A stretch of 64,000 nt of DNA, taken from the NCBI RefSeq assembly GCF_905475465.1, contig NC_062246.1, positions 10,442,001 to 10,506,000 on the forward strand, read 5' to 3'. Shown here piece after piece: positions 12,901 to 27,900 of this stretch. Under the pieces are notes generated by a model, which saw only the letters and a program-made list of their open reading frames with translations, was not told the DNA's origin and did no database searches. This stretch comes from Pieris napi (lineage: Eukaryota; Arthropoda; Insecta; Lepidoptera; Pieridae). The position numbers were made by a program, and so were the translations under genes. Every line of letters starts with the position of its first letter. The stretch's first letter is position 1.

Positions 12901-15900
12901 TGGTTTTGAAATAATGGAAAACTGACTTATTTGAACTAGTAAATATATCTATGATAAAAAAATTTAGCTAATAAAAAATTTTGCGCGAGTTATGTAATGT
13001 AACATTAGTTAAGTTACATTATATATGTACAGGGTGGCCAAAAAGTCGTGGATCAAATGCAACTAGGAGATAGATGGGATCATCAGCTGCAAAAAATTGT
13101 TCTACGGGAGGTCCTTAAGCTCAACCCCAGCCCTGCGATTCTATAACTCACTTTTCGAACTCACACAGCGGTTTTCGCATCGGCGGTCGCTCTCAAATCA
13201 GTCGTGAAGCAGTCATTTTATGATTTGGCATTCTGATAAACAATAAACTACAAGCTCCCACCTTTTCAGAGTTATAATTTATTTTGCGTTTTTATAAGAA
13301 AATTTTCTTAATATATAAATTTTCTTGGCATGAAGATCGCTGATCTCGCTCCCATTAAGACATCAGCTGTGTTAACAATTATTGGGGAATTTCTACATCT
13401 AATGACCAATCTCGATAGAAATCGGCAGATCAGTATCAAGAACTTTATTATTAATTTAACATTGAATGCTTTAGTTAGACTTTGATGTAAAAACCTGAAC
13501 CATCTTCTTGACACTATATGGTTTGTTGAAGTGTTGTTTTAGAGCAGATGTCGTCGCGTTGGCTATCCAGTGCAATTTAACTGTGTTCCCAATACAAATC
13601 CACGTAACAGTTATACAAACACCGGTCACTGTAATTATTACACCTTTTCTGAAACAATTTTTATGAATTTAGATGGAATCTAAATTTTTAAATAACCGGA
13701 GGCAAACTAGCAGTAAGTTCACCTGATGTTAAGTGCTACCACCGCCCATAGACATTTTTTATTGCCAGAGGGCTCGCAAGTGCGTTGCCGGCCTTTTTAT
13801 AATTTGTACGCTCTTGAACGACCTTAAGTCAAATTGGTTCGGAAATACTTCAGTGGGCAGCTGGTTCCACATAGTGGTGGAGGATGGTTGATATATCGCT
13901 GAGATTTTAAATGAATATTAAAAAAAACTTTATTTGCATGACGTCATGGTCCGCAGCCAGTCGGTTACAGTTTCTGAACGAATAATCATATTTAAAACTA
14001 AAGAATGTATTTATTTAAAAAATGTATTTTTGACGTGACAGCGTCTAATAAATTCATGAACGCCGGCTATCATCATCATCATCATCATATAAACTATCGT
14101 CCGTGAACCGACTTTACGGACAACCACTTATTTAATTTTATAAGAGTCTGACGAAATATATAGGGGGCTTAGTAAAATGCCTTCATAGTGTATGTAGAAA
14201 GTCGAAAACTAAATTTGTATGAAAATGACAGTTCGTGTCGAAAAATTTTCACTTATAATACCACAAGAGCTTCAAAATTATCGGGTATTTCCCGATAGGT
14301 TCGTCATGACGACTATATTAATTGTTTGCAACGAACCTATCGGGAAATACCCGATAATTTTGAAGCTCGTGTGGTATTCGGGGGATTATTTTTCCGACCC
14401 AAATGTCGGCCAATAGAATTGCACCATGAGACGAAATGTACAGTTAACAAATAAGAATTTCATAATGAATAAAACAACTACTTAATACTTTTCTTGAAGC
14501 GACGACCAGAGAAAATTTTCACAAAAAATTATCAGTATAATACCATGTAGGTTGTACCACGTGACGTCGAATGGTGCAATTCTATTGGCCGATATTTGGG
14601 TCGGAAAAATAATCATACAAATTTAATTTTGACTTTCCATATACACTACTGTTAAGGCATTTTGACTAAGCCGCCAAGTACTCAAAGAGGGCTTATTATT
14701 AAAAAAACAAAAATAAATCTTTTATCTACATAAAATATAGCATGGCACTCGTAATTCAGAAAATACATACCCATTAGGGTCTGGTTTCAAATCCCAACCT
14801 TGATACGGCAAATTCCCATAACGCAGTGTTGCTATACCAATCGGCCCTAAAATATATAACAATTTATTTATCCATGAGTTATGTAACCTAACTCACATAT
14901 ATGTTACATTTATAATATACATATTAGTTAATAATTAAAAGCGTAAACAAAACGTAAACAATCATCGCACTCTTGAAGCCAATATGAGCCCTTTAGTTTT
15001 TACTTATTTGTTTTTCTATAAATACAACGAAGTGTAAATGAAATAATAAAAAAGTGCATGCGTACAAAGTACACATGTCAGAAGTGGAACTTCTTTGGCA
15101 AACTAATTTTTAAGTGTTGTTCATATTTATACAAAATATCTAAAACTTTAGATTACCGAGACTTAGAGGGAGGGAAAAAGGAACATATGTTAGGAATTTA
15201 ATGAATTTAACTGTCATAAAAATATTAAGTGCCGAAAATTAATGCAAATAATAAATTTAATTTTTTAAATTTATTTCTTCGATAATAAAAACACGTGGTA
15301 TTTTAATTTACAATTAGTTTTTTGAGATTTCAATAAACTATTTTGCATAAAATATAAAATACAAATATTTCATAAATTCTCTTTACGAAATTTTAATTTT
15401 AAAAATAGAATTTCTATAAGGTGATTCACCCTTCTGACTCTCTTAATCGGTCTCAATCGCTCTCTTCCTTTTCTTCGCTAAAAACGCTGGACATCTTCGT
15501 GACCTATCCGTACAAAATTTACCCTCATGCGCCTAAAGAAGTTTTACTTCGAAAAAAATTACTCTTTAATGTATTAAGGTTAATTGTTCAGGAAATACAG
15601 TTTTAAGTAATTTTCCAGTACACATTAATCTACTTAGCATAGCTTTTAAGATGTATAGTCATGCTATCTTACACAAAACACCAGTCCTAAATTGTATGGT
15701 AAGTTTGTCTTCGTTAAATTTGTAGTCATTAACATAGTTGCTTGTCCAAAGTTTTCTTTGTTCCTGCCATTGGCATATCACTGGTGGTTCCGTCCACATG
15801 ATATCTTGAGGTAATCTGAAAAAGTGTGAATTATATAATGACAATAGGGGTTTAATAATGATTGATAATCTACATACAGAGAACGTTGCCAATTCAAATG

Positions 15901-18900
15901 CTTACAGCCAACAAGATTAGTAAGAATGGGGTAAAAGACTCTCTAAGGTTTTAAAAGTTCGGCAACGCACTTGCGAGCCTGCTTGTGTGAGTGCCTGTTC
16001 TATAAAAAAAAAGACCATGAACCAGTGTGTTAGTGTGTTTTCTTAACTACTGTTAAGGAAGTTTTATTTAAGCTCTTAAAAAATAAAAATAAATCAGTGG
16101 CGCTACAGCCTTTTTAGGTCTGGGCCTCAGATTTCTAAATCTATTTCATGATCATTTGTCTTATAGACAAGTAGGTGATCTGCCTCCTGTGCTTGATACA
16201 CACCGACTTTTTGAGTCTAAGGCAAGCCGGTTTCCTCACGATGTTTTCCTTCACCGTTCGAGCGAATGTTAAATGCGCACACAGAAAGAAAGTCCAATGG
16301 TGCACAGCCGGGAATCGAACCTACCTCTAAATAACCTCAAGGATGAGAGTTGCACGCTGAAGCCGCGCTCTAAGCTCTTAAAATTTTATTTATTACATTT
16401 ACGGGTATATAGTTTCTACGTGTCTATTGATTTTGTTAAAAATAATTCTTACTCAAAGAACACCAAAGCGAGTTTCTCGTACTCCGCTTCTATTTTCTTT
16501 AACTCAGCTTCTATTTCTTCTGGAGTACGAGTTACCCCAGGTGCTGGTGGTGATGGCGCCCGATATTGAACTTGATATTTCATCGGTTGCAATTGTTTTG
16601 GTAGTTGTACTGTAAAGAGAGTTAAAATCAATCATTTTGTATTCGATTTTATTAACTTAAATAATTACAGTTGCAAAGACAATTCTTCTAGATGTAAGGC
16701 GTTAGGTCTAACTTAAATTTGTATAAAACGAATACAAAATAAAATATATCAGTGGCAGTGCAACGTTTTTAGGTCTGGGCCTCAGATTTCTGTATCTGTT
16801 ATGTGATCTAATTGACAAGTGGGTCAGCCTCCTGTGCTTGATACACGCCGTCGACTTTTTGGGTCTAAAGCAAGCCGGTGTCCTCATGATGTTTTCCTTC
16901 ACCGTTTAAGCGAACCATAGAAAGAAAGTCCATTGGTGGACTGCTGGGGTTCGAACCTACGACTGCTCTTCGCACGTCTAAAGTATTATAAATAAATATA
17001 TTCTGTGGATGTAGGATTAATGGAGCATTTATAATAAGCTCCTTGGGTAGAATGCCTGGCGAACCCCGAGGGCCCAACTTAAGGGCGTGCGTTGGCCGAG
17101 GTGTTTTTAGTGGGTGCGATCTCGCTACTCCTCTGAATAGCAGAGGGCTTTGAGTAGACCCATCCCCACAGACACCGCGTCAGGCTAGACATCAATGGCG
17201 CGCGCCTGCGTAAGCGCATTTTCATCTCATTAAAAAAAAGCATTTATAATAAGCTATATGAGATAGGAACGAAACGAGGAAGACAAATAAAAAGATGGGA
17301 AGATGATGTGCGAAGAGTAGCTGGCCCTATGTGGCTACGTAAAGCCAGAACAAGAGAAGAGTGGAAGCCCTTAGAGGCCTATGTCCAAGGACAAGCTGTA
17401 GAACAGAAACCAACCTACCGACTTGCCGATTAATGATTAGTATTTATATTTATATTTTTAGTGTAATTTTTTGTATTTCACATTTGTATGTACTAGTAGG
17501 TATAAGTAATTACAGTAATAAAGGCTTTAATTATTATTATTATATGAGATAGAGTTTTTTAAATCGATCTATATTTTTTTATTTTATTCTTCCTCTTTTT
17601 ATATTAGTATAGTAAATGTTACGACTATGAATGGTGGTTGTGTGGTATAATGGTTAATATAACAGTTCCATCACGACCTAAACAATGGGGCAAAATCCCT
17701 TAAAATCTCTCGCTTCGGTGTCATATTGGGTATTGACTTAGAATAAAATCTGAAACATTCAAGAATATTATAGACACTTCTATTAAGATAAGATATTATA
17801 ATCGCGAATTTATACGAGATAACTTAATCAATAATTTGTTTTCAGATATAGTGGACCGTGTGTTAAGAACGATATCTGTGTCAGTTTGTGTTATTAACAC
17901 ATAAAATGTGTGATGATTTTCATATGGACACAAAATGATTTTACGGATTTCGTAAGTGTTTTTATAACTATATTAATATATTTGTATATAAACGTAGGAA
18001 TTGAATTGTGTCGTTGATACGTCATACACGGAAGCAAATACAGGACTCCTATATCAATTGATTAAACTCGCCAAAACGTCGAAATTCAACTGTTTGATTT
18101 GGTTCATTCTTTTCTAATAGCTCTTCTTGTCCAAGTTGTGCCTCCTATTCACTTTATATTGTCTGCCCATCTCTTCCTCTGTCTTCCTGTTTTCCTTCTT
18201 TCATTTTGTGGTTGCCATCCTGTTATTATTTTATCGATTTCAACCTGTTATCTCTCGTCATGTCCAGCGCCATTTCAATTGCTTTATTTTCTTTAAATTG
18301 TCTACTACTTTGGTCGTTACTCTTATCTCTTCTGCTGTGACAGGGATGTGTAGTACTTATAAATAAAACAGAGTTAAAATCCGTTAACTAAGTTCTATTT
18401 AAATGACTACTGGCTACATTATTAATGGTAGTAATTATAGAAAATCCCTACATATCACAATTAATTACATATAACATTATTTATCCAGAATAGGGCTAAT
18501 TTGTTTTTAGAAATGAATGTAATCTAGTATTGTCTTTTATTGACATAACCTTTTAGATATTATAGAAAAACACTTTTTTACCGGATTTGAAATTATATTT
18601 TATTATAAATTTACAATTATTTTAAATTTAAACGACGTTTAGCGTGCTTTACAGTGTGCGTGGTTACGGTGACGGTGTATAATTGTAAATTTATAATAAA
18701 ACATAACTTCAAATCCGGTAAAAAAGTGCTTTTTTATGACTTTAATTTCAAGTTTTTTATATCCTTGCATTTTCCAGTATGCAGCTGTTCCAGAACTGTT
18801 ATTCTACCAGCTTGTCTAGCATCTGTAATATCCTTGTAATGTGAATTATTTTCTTTTTAATTTTCAGTATAATCTACATATTTCATTTAAGTTTATCACA

Positions 18901-21900
18901 AAGCAGCCGCATATATCCTAATGAATCGCCCTGTCTTACCGGGTATATGACCGACCTGCAGTCCTGGGTCACCAAGGATGGCCAATTAACAGTCAATGGT
19001 AAATTCAAACTCAAAATAACTTTATTCGTCTAGGTAAACAAGTACTTATAAACGTCAATAGACAAGATGTTAAATTGATTCTAAATTTACATTTACTACC
19101 AGTTCGCAAGTCAAGGGCGTAAAGCGGACCAGAAACTCCGCCACTCTCGGTATAAAGAACTAAGCAATTCGGCTGAAGTCTTTATAAATGGTTTTTATGG
19201 AAATGTGGTAGAATAATATTCTCTTTGGGTTACTCTACTTGTCAATAAAATATAACTTCTCTTTGTATTGGAGGAATGCACTCGAATTTACGAGTTATCT
19301 AAATTACGTAATTTTAATATTATTTCCGTTAAAGAAGTCAGTACTTTACACTACACATGAGAACACTTTAGTCAATCATAATAAAAAACAGTAGCGCTAC
19401 AACCTTTTTAGGTCTGGGCCTCAGATTTCTGCATCTGTTTCATGATCATTTGTCAATCTAATAGGCAAATAGGCAGCCTCCTGTGCCTGACACACACTGA
19501 CTACTTTTTGCCTCTAAGACAAGCCGTTTTCCTCACGATGTTTTCCGTCACCGTTCGAGCCAATGTTAAATGTGACATAGAAAGTCCATTAGTGCACAGC
19601 CGGGGATCGAACCTATGACCTCAGGGATGAGAGTCATACGCTGAAGCCACTAGGCGAACACTGCCTTGCGATTCTGTAACTCACTTTTCGAACTCGCACA
19701 GCGGTTTTCACAGCGGCGGTCGTGCTCAAATCAGTCGGGAAGCAGTCATTTTACTATTTGGCCTTCTGGCAATAAACTACAAGCTCCCTCCTTATCAGGG
19801 CTGCTCTCGGGTTAATCATAATAGTAGTAATAATTATGATGAAAATACAATTTTCTTTTGACTAAATTTCAGACACACGGGCAATAGATCTATCACACGT
19901 ACAAAATGTCGCCTCTGTTATAGAGGAATATATAGCGAACTCTGGCCGACGGAAATTCGTGGACAACATAAAATATCTGAGTATAGCCAAATCTAGTTTA
20001 CAACGAGTTCCTCCGGTGAGTAAGAAGTGAAAATATATTTGAGTTGTTATGTTCAATGGGTTTCAGGAGTCATGACCCTTTCAGAGCCTTGACAGTTTTC
20101 CATGTATAATAAATGTTTAATTAATATTGTTACGAAAGCGTTTGTTAGTAAATACAGATTCTGTAACTGCCAAATCTGTTATTTAAAAAAAATACTTTGT
20201 GACGTGAATTCTAGATCCGTAATTAATAATAGAGCTTTCGAGAGACATATATTTCTGTGTCTGTTTCGTGAACATTTGTTTTTGCAAATAGGTGATCAGC
20301 CTGTTGGGCCGTGCACGTCGTCGACTTTTGGGTTTAAGGATTGCCGGTTATCTCACGATGTTTTGCTTCACCGTACGAGCGAGTGGTAAAGCATAGGCAG
20401 AAAGTCCATTACCAGGGCTGGAATTTACGATCTCAGGTATGAGAGTCGCATACTGAAGCCACTATGCCATAACTGCTATTATTCTGTCTAAACTTTTGTA
20501 ATATGTCTTTTAATTCAGAGCTAATATTAATACTGCTGGCTGAAGCTGCTGAGATATACGGTAACTATAGATAAGCTTCAAGATGATGTTATTTGATTCG
20601 AAGGTTTCAGCCCTGCGATTCTGTAACTCACTTTTCGAACTCACACAGCGGTTTTCACATCGGCGGTCGCTCTCAAATCAGTCGTGAAGCAGTCATTTTA
20701 TGATTTGGCATTCTGATAAACAATAAACTACAAGCTCCCACCTTTTCAGAATGCCAAATCATAAAATGACTGCTTCACTACTGATTTGAGAGCGACCGCC
20801 GATGTGAAAACCGCTGTGTTAGATCGAAAAGTGAGTTACAGAATCGCAGGGCAGCTCTGAATAAATTACGACTAAAAAAGGGCGCTTAAAATAACGAGCC
20901 AATTCTAAGTTGATTGAAACTTCGCTATTGTTCATTTATATAAAGAAATAAAATTTTCAGATTTTCACCTTTCAAGGTAACTTGCAAAAATCCATATCGG
21001 AGAGTTTAGAATACGTCACATTCTATGGAAATTCATTTGGAAGAATACGGGAGACGGGGGCTTACGAGGCGTCCATAAACGCCACATTTGCAAAAGAAGT
21101 GTTTCCGGGACTAGCTAGTAATACAAGTACGTTTCTCTTAGTAGTAATTAATCCATATAGAAGTATATAATATGTGTGTTGGCCTAGTGGCTTCAGCGTG
21201 CTTATCATTAGGGTGCGTCCATATCTGGCGAATGTGCAGCTCGCGAGCCGTTTGCGAGCTGCACGCACTTAATTCTCGCTCTTACAGTTCCGTTTACTGG
21301 CGTCGACGGAAGGAAGAGGCGAGCCCCTAGCACGCCGCCCACGCGCTGTTCGCGTACGGCGCTTAGGTTGCGAGCGAACAAAAATGCACGCGCGCAGCTT
21401 GTAAACTGCTCGCGAGCTGCACATTCGCGGCATATTCGCCAGATGTGGACGCACTCTTAAGGTCGATCCCCGGCTGTGCACCAATGGACTTTTGTCTATG
21501 CGCATTTAACATTTACTCGAACGGTGAAGGAAAACACCGTGAGGAAACCAGCTTGCCTTAGACCCAAAAAGTCGACGGCATGTTAAACACAGGAGGCTGA
21601 TCACCTACTTGCCTATTAGATTGACAAATGAACATGAAATAGATACATAAATCTAAGGCTCAGACTTAAAAAGGTTGTATCGCCACTGGTTTGTTTTTTT
21701 TTGTTTATTGGTGCTTTAAATATTACTACAAAGTTTTAATAGAACAGGGGGCAAAAGGGCAACCGCCCAACCGCGACTTATACTGATACAAGGCTCGCTA
21801 GTCGCTAGTCGCTAAAAGTTGTTTGCCGTAACTGAGACCTTTTAATATCACCCAAACCATGCAAAACAACAGAACCTTATAACTCACCGATTTTTCTTTT

Positions 21901-24900
21901 ATTTAAGGAATACCCTCATGGTCCATCGGTCTAAGGAATGTGACATTTAAGAGATTACGCCAGTTAGATCTGCGAGCGTGTAAAATTGATACCCTGGACG
22001 CGTTCACATTCATAGGAATGCCATCCTTAACTCATTTGTATTTAGGAGAAAATAAGATTACGTTTATAGATGCAAATGCCTTTAGTGGCCTCAGAAATCT
22101 AGTTCATATAGATTTAAGTAGAATGACATATGTCGATAGGAATGATCCTGTGAAAACCCTTACATTTGAATCTATGGATACTTTTGTTCACTTGAACCTG
22201 ATATCACTAGACCTTTCATTTACTCCTTTGAGCACAAGAAATATTCCTGTATTAAGCCGACTTGGTAATAAGTTGGAGAGGTTATCCATATGTTATACAG
22301 AAATATTCAAACTGCGACCAAACACTTTCGGTAGTTCACCACTCAAATATTTAGATATTTCCGGCAACAGTGATGTCATATCAGATAATGGAACTTTAAG
22401 AGGATTAGAGAATACACTACGAGTGGTATATGCACATTCAACCCTTTTGAGTACACTGCACGTTTTCAAAGGTTTTAAAAAGTTGGAAATTCTGAAAGTT
22501 TCGCACAACGAAATAACCGAAATTCCAAAAACCACGATGGAGACATTAGAAAACTTGCAAGTACTAGATCTCGGGCATAATAGAATTTCCATTTGGTTTT
22601 CCCCTGTTATTTCAAGTATGCCTCGCTTAAAACTCCTGTCTTTGGTGGGAAACAATTTGAACATGTTATCTGATGTTATTTTATCTGATATAAGCAATGT
22701 AAAGTACCTGTCTTTATCCAAAAACACAATGATTTGTCATTGCCTTATAAGAGAGATATATGAAATTGCGTATGAAAATGAATTGAAAACGACGCCGACG
22801 CCACTTGAGCAAATTACGAATGAAAATAACATTTTCCACGTCGGCTATTTAGAATACAACAATATAATCACGAATAGAACAAATCTAACATCAGCATGCC
22901 TTAAAATGGACAACGAAGATACAATATCAAATTGTTTCAAGGGGTTTCCGGTTAATAGTAGTGGGAATTACTTGTTTTTGGATTACGATGAAGATGCATA
23001 TAGCTGCTTATCTTTTCACACAGGCATTAAAAACTTTTTGAATGAAGTACCTACGTGTTCAGAGGACATGAGGGACATGCCCGATGATTTGACAGTGGCA
23101 ACACAAAGCAATCTCATGCTTCTCTTAATATTATTGGTAATCCTGCCTATTTTAGTTTTCATCTATATTTTTAAACGGAATTTTAAGTACTTCTTGATAA
23201 CAATGAGAAATTCGGCTATGTTGAGTTTAATCAGTGACAAGGATGTTAATTATGTCGGTGAGAATTATAATATTAATTAATATATGTAATTAGAATTATA
23301 ACTGTATAAATGATTTGTAATTACTTCAGAAAACAAACTATTCAATTACGACGTATTTGTGTCGTATTGCAATGAAGACAGGGCATGGGTTCTGGACCAA
23401 TTGCTGCCTCACGTGGAGATTGACTGCAATATAAGCGTGTGTTTACATGAGCGAGATTTTCAGGTATATTTTATATTATTCATTCCGGTGTTTTGCTTGT
23501 AAAAAATTACTGAATTGTCAAGCATCCAAAAAAAAGTAGTCGATCGACCTTCCGTGCTTTCTTAACACCAAACTGAAAAAAATATGTGTAAATTAAGTGC
23601 GTATCTACCTCTTCACACATTTTTGTGTCTGTTTCAGTCGTATTTTTAACAAGGTACGCCTGTACACTCAACACACACACTCAATAGATTTGTACATGAA
23701 AATTTAAAAAAAATACCGATTCTTTGTTCGGCCATTTTGTTTCTTCTTATTGAATATTTCTAGCATTTGTTATCGATTGTATAATATATAATTATTGTAT
23801 GAATTAAGTTTTTTATAATCTTAAGTTAATTTTTGTTCCTTGAACCTTTTATCAGATGCTTAAATAAAATAATAAAAGGTGACCAGTAAGGCTTAATGTA
23901 AAGTGATACATTTGTTTGTTCCCCATTCCATAAAAAAGTTTTGGTTGTGTATTCCTCGAACTAAATTGGCCTTTTGAGAACATAGGATATTAATTCATAT
24001 TATTCTTCATATGACTTTGTTTCTTGCAGGTTGGACTCTCAATATTAGAGAACATAGTATCATGTATGGATAGATCCCGGTCTATAATGTTAATCATATC
24101 TAGACGTTTTCTTCTCAGCCAGTGGTGCCAATTTGAAATGCACTTGGCTCAGCATAGGTAAGTATCTCTTTATTGCCTTTCTTCTTTTTGTATCTGTTTG
24201 ATGATTATATTTCTTCTAATAGGCAAGTAATAAGCGCTTTGTGCCTGCGCTCTCGATATTTGATTCCACTGAGCGACTGTTAGATGCGTACATAGACATA
24301 AAGTCGATTGGTGCATAGCCGGGGTTCGAACCTGCGCCCTCAGGAATGGAAGTCGCACGCTAAAACCACCAGGCGAACACTGTTATTATTTAATATATAT
24401 TAAAAAAAAGTATTGAATACCTATCGCTTATACTAAATTAACTTTTTTATTATTGTCAATATTATTTAGAAACTGTCCCATACTTAGGCGGATATATTAT
24501 TTTAGATGATTTTGGTGAAATAATTTGCGGGCGGCTAGTTTAGTGGAGGCAAGTTTCTCTTGACTTTTATTTTCGATTCACACAAACGGGCGTAAAGGTC
24601 AGATTTAGAAATAAAACTTGGCACTAAGTCTGACTCCCGTAGTAAATGTATTGGATAGTCCGCGCTAAGTCCTGTTTTTAATTCTCATCCTAAGGCCTAC
24701 AACGCACTAGCGGCATGCCGTATTCCGGCTAACCGTCCCTATTGCGGTCTGCCGCAATCGTCACTCGTCAGTGCTTCTTGAAATATTGCACATGATGGAT
24801 GTTGAAGAAGTTGCGGTAGTTATTTATTTATATCATCGTAGAAAATATCGTCAAAAAACTCTGCGTAGTGCCTAGCGCAAGGAACAAGCGATGACTGAGG

Positions 24901-27900
24901 CGGGTAGGACGTGGTATTTGCGGCTAACCGCGCCGAGTCCGTGGAGGGGATGCGGCGCGCCGCATCATTCAACCGGTGCGGCTCGCCGCAGCTCCAGATC
25001 AACCGGAGCGGTTGACGGTTGTCCGCAAGTCAGTGCGTCGTTATCGTGCGGTTTCATGTAATAATCAATGTGCGGCCTGCCGCAGCGGCACACAGCATTG
25101 CGGCCAGCCGCTAGTGCGTTGTAGGCCTAAGTGTGACTTCCGTGTGTCAAATCGATAAGACATTGCTGAAAATTGAGCGTGTCCAACGCGCCATTCTTAA
25201 AAGTCAATGTCAAAAATCATTTATTCATATAGGTAACACAATTTACACTTATGAACGTCAAAAAAGAAATATACATTAAATGCTTCTAATATAAGAAATT
25301 CTATATCAAACCTTTTCGATACGCAACTTCAAAATTGTACAAAACATCTAACGCTTAGACAACTATATTCAATAGCCACATCCACACCGAACGATCCAAA
25401 ATGGATCGGCGATCCCGCGATCCGCGATCCAAGATCGCGATGCGTGGAGCGTGGATCGTTCGGTGTGGACGCGGCCAATGGCTTTTTTGGAAACAAACAC
25501 CGACCACACCAACACAAACTTATATAATATAAGCTACCCAAAAAACGCACTTTCTTCGCCCAACGCTTTTTCTCTTTCAAAGGCTCTTTCATCTTCTAAC
25601 CACTTTCTTAAAAACAAAATCTTAAGGAACATCTTCTCAACCTGTCCTATGCTGAAACCAAAAGTATTCTAAAGAACCTAAAATCAATAATATGTTAAAT
25701 GGAAGAGACTAGCATCCCACTTTCTCTTTTAACTATGCATCCTTTTTTATTATGTGTACTATTTTTTTTTTGAAGTGAAACTTCTAATACGACTTTCAAC
25801 AAGGTTGTGTTAAGCGTTTAACGCTGGGGAGGGAGAATAGAAAGAGACAGAACAAGAGTGAATGCTTCCTATTTTCATTTCCACCTTACGAAGTTTCACT
25901 TCTTCCGCGCGGAGGGACTCCACGCACTATTCTTTTTGAAGTGAAACTTCTTTAGGCGTATGAAAATTTTTACCGATGAAACGCAATAATAATAATAATA
26001 GCGTCACGAAGATGTGCAGCGTTTTTATCGAAGAAAAGGGCGAATTACCTAATAGAAATTATATTTTTAAAATTTAAATTTCGTAAAGAGAATTTATCAA
26101 ATATTAGTATTTTATAATATTTTATGCAAAATAATTTATTGATATCTCAGATGACGAATAAAAATGCCACGTGTTTTTATTATCGAAGAAATAAATTTAA
26201 AAGTAAATTTATAATTTGTATTAATCTTCGACACTTTTAATATTTTAATAACAATAAAATTCATTAAATTCCTAACAAATCTTCCTTTTTCCCTCCCTCT
26301 AAGTCTCGGAAATCTAAAGTTTTAGATTTGTATAAATGTGAACAAGACTTAAAAATTAGTTTGTCAAAGAAGTTTCACTTCTGACATTTGTACTTTGTAC
26401 GCACGCCCTTCACACTTAGTGCTAAGCGCTTCATTTTTGAATATGACTTTAAAATGTCCCAATAAATTATTTTGTCAACGATAACAACACAATTCTAAAT
26501 ACAATTGAATTTAAATATAATTGTTACATTGTTATTTTAATAACATCTACATATATTAATTATTTATTTGACATTAAAACAAAAGTACATCGACCTATCG
26601 GTTTCACTCGTGAATACATTTTGTTCCGAATGAAATCATTTTTATAAGTTGTTTAAAAAAAATATACTAATCATATTATTAAAAACATAGAAGTTTGGTT
26701 TTATAATTTTTTGCTTTTATGAACAATTTATTGTACGTTAAAATATCAGGTTTCATTATGTGACAATGATAATCTTCTAAACGTGTTGATTAATAAATAA
26801 ATAATTACAGCTAATTAGAATCTCCAACTTCTTATTGGGGCCGAAAATAAAAATGCAAATACCTACAGCGATCCCAGTAAAGCCCTCCAAACGTGGAGTT
26901 ATGTAAATATCTAGTAAATTGTCGTTTATTCTAAAGAAATTTTAATTCCATAGTTTCAATAATAATTACCACAGTAGCTTTAAAAGTTAGTAAAAAAATA
27001 AATGCTTCTAAATTACTGCCAGTTCTCAAGGCGTACGAGAAGAACTGGCAACAAACTCTCCGTCACTCTCACATATATAATAAATTAAATACCGTTTTAT
27101 ATCTACACGCTCACCGTCCACAATCTAAAAAACGGTTAAAGAGCTGGCTTCTGATCCTTGATACCTTACGCAGAGTTGGTGATGCTTCTGAGACCTGTAG
27201 TTACACATTATATTCACTCATTCACTTACATGGACAAATACACTCATTCAGGCACTCGTGCCAGTTACGCGGTGCGCAATGCTTTTTGTTTTACAAAAAT
27301 ATGGCAGATGATATTGTAAACAGTTATAAAATAATTTTTTTTTTCAATTACATTGAAAAAAAAATGGAATCAACTATTCAGTTATGGAAGATCTGGCATT
27401 CCTGACAGGTTTATATAAAAGAGTTCAAAAATCGTACACATTATAATGCATTGTTATAATAAATAAACACATTTTTTTTACTCTTAAATCGTTATTTTTT
27501 TTTGGTTAATGATTGTGAACACTACTATTACATAATGCTCTTCATCACATATAACATCCGTTAAAGCGTTCAATTATGATACTGAAAAATAAATAAATAA
27601 GGTTTTTAAGACTGTAATTGATTGTGAGAACTATTAAGCTGCGGTCTGAAGAACTCTATAATCGGTAATTAGCGGTTTCACCCAAATTGACAAACGCTTT
27701 ATTAACACACAATAATTCCTTTTTTTCCCATTTTATTTTAAACAAACAAATGTTCCTTCACTCAAATATATCTCAAAAACAAATAGTATGACAAAATTCA
27801 GTTGGGGCTAACTAAAAATCATATTTATTTTTATTAGTAGCGCCATCTATGTGTCAGCTTACGAACTTTTCAGCCCACCGTATAATGCTCACGTTAGGTT

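Noticed and set aside
18654..18839. 61-codon plus-strand frame
   Set aside because: Falls on the arm of the inverted repeat at 18571-18730, inside receptor intron 1.
22293..22727. 144-codon minus-strand frame
   Set aside because: Lies opposite the leucine-rich repeat exon of the receptor; its pattern follows from the plus-strand codons.
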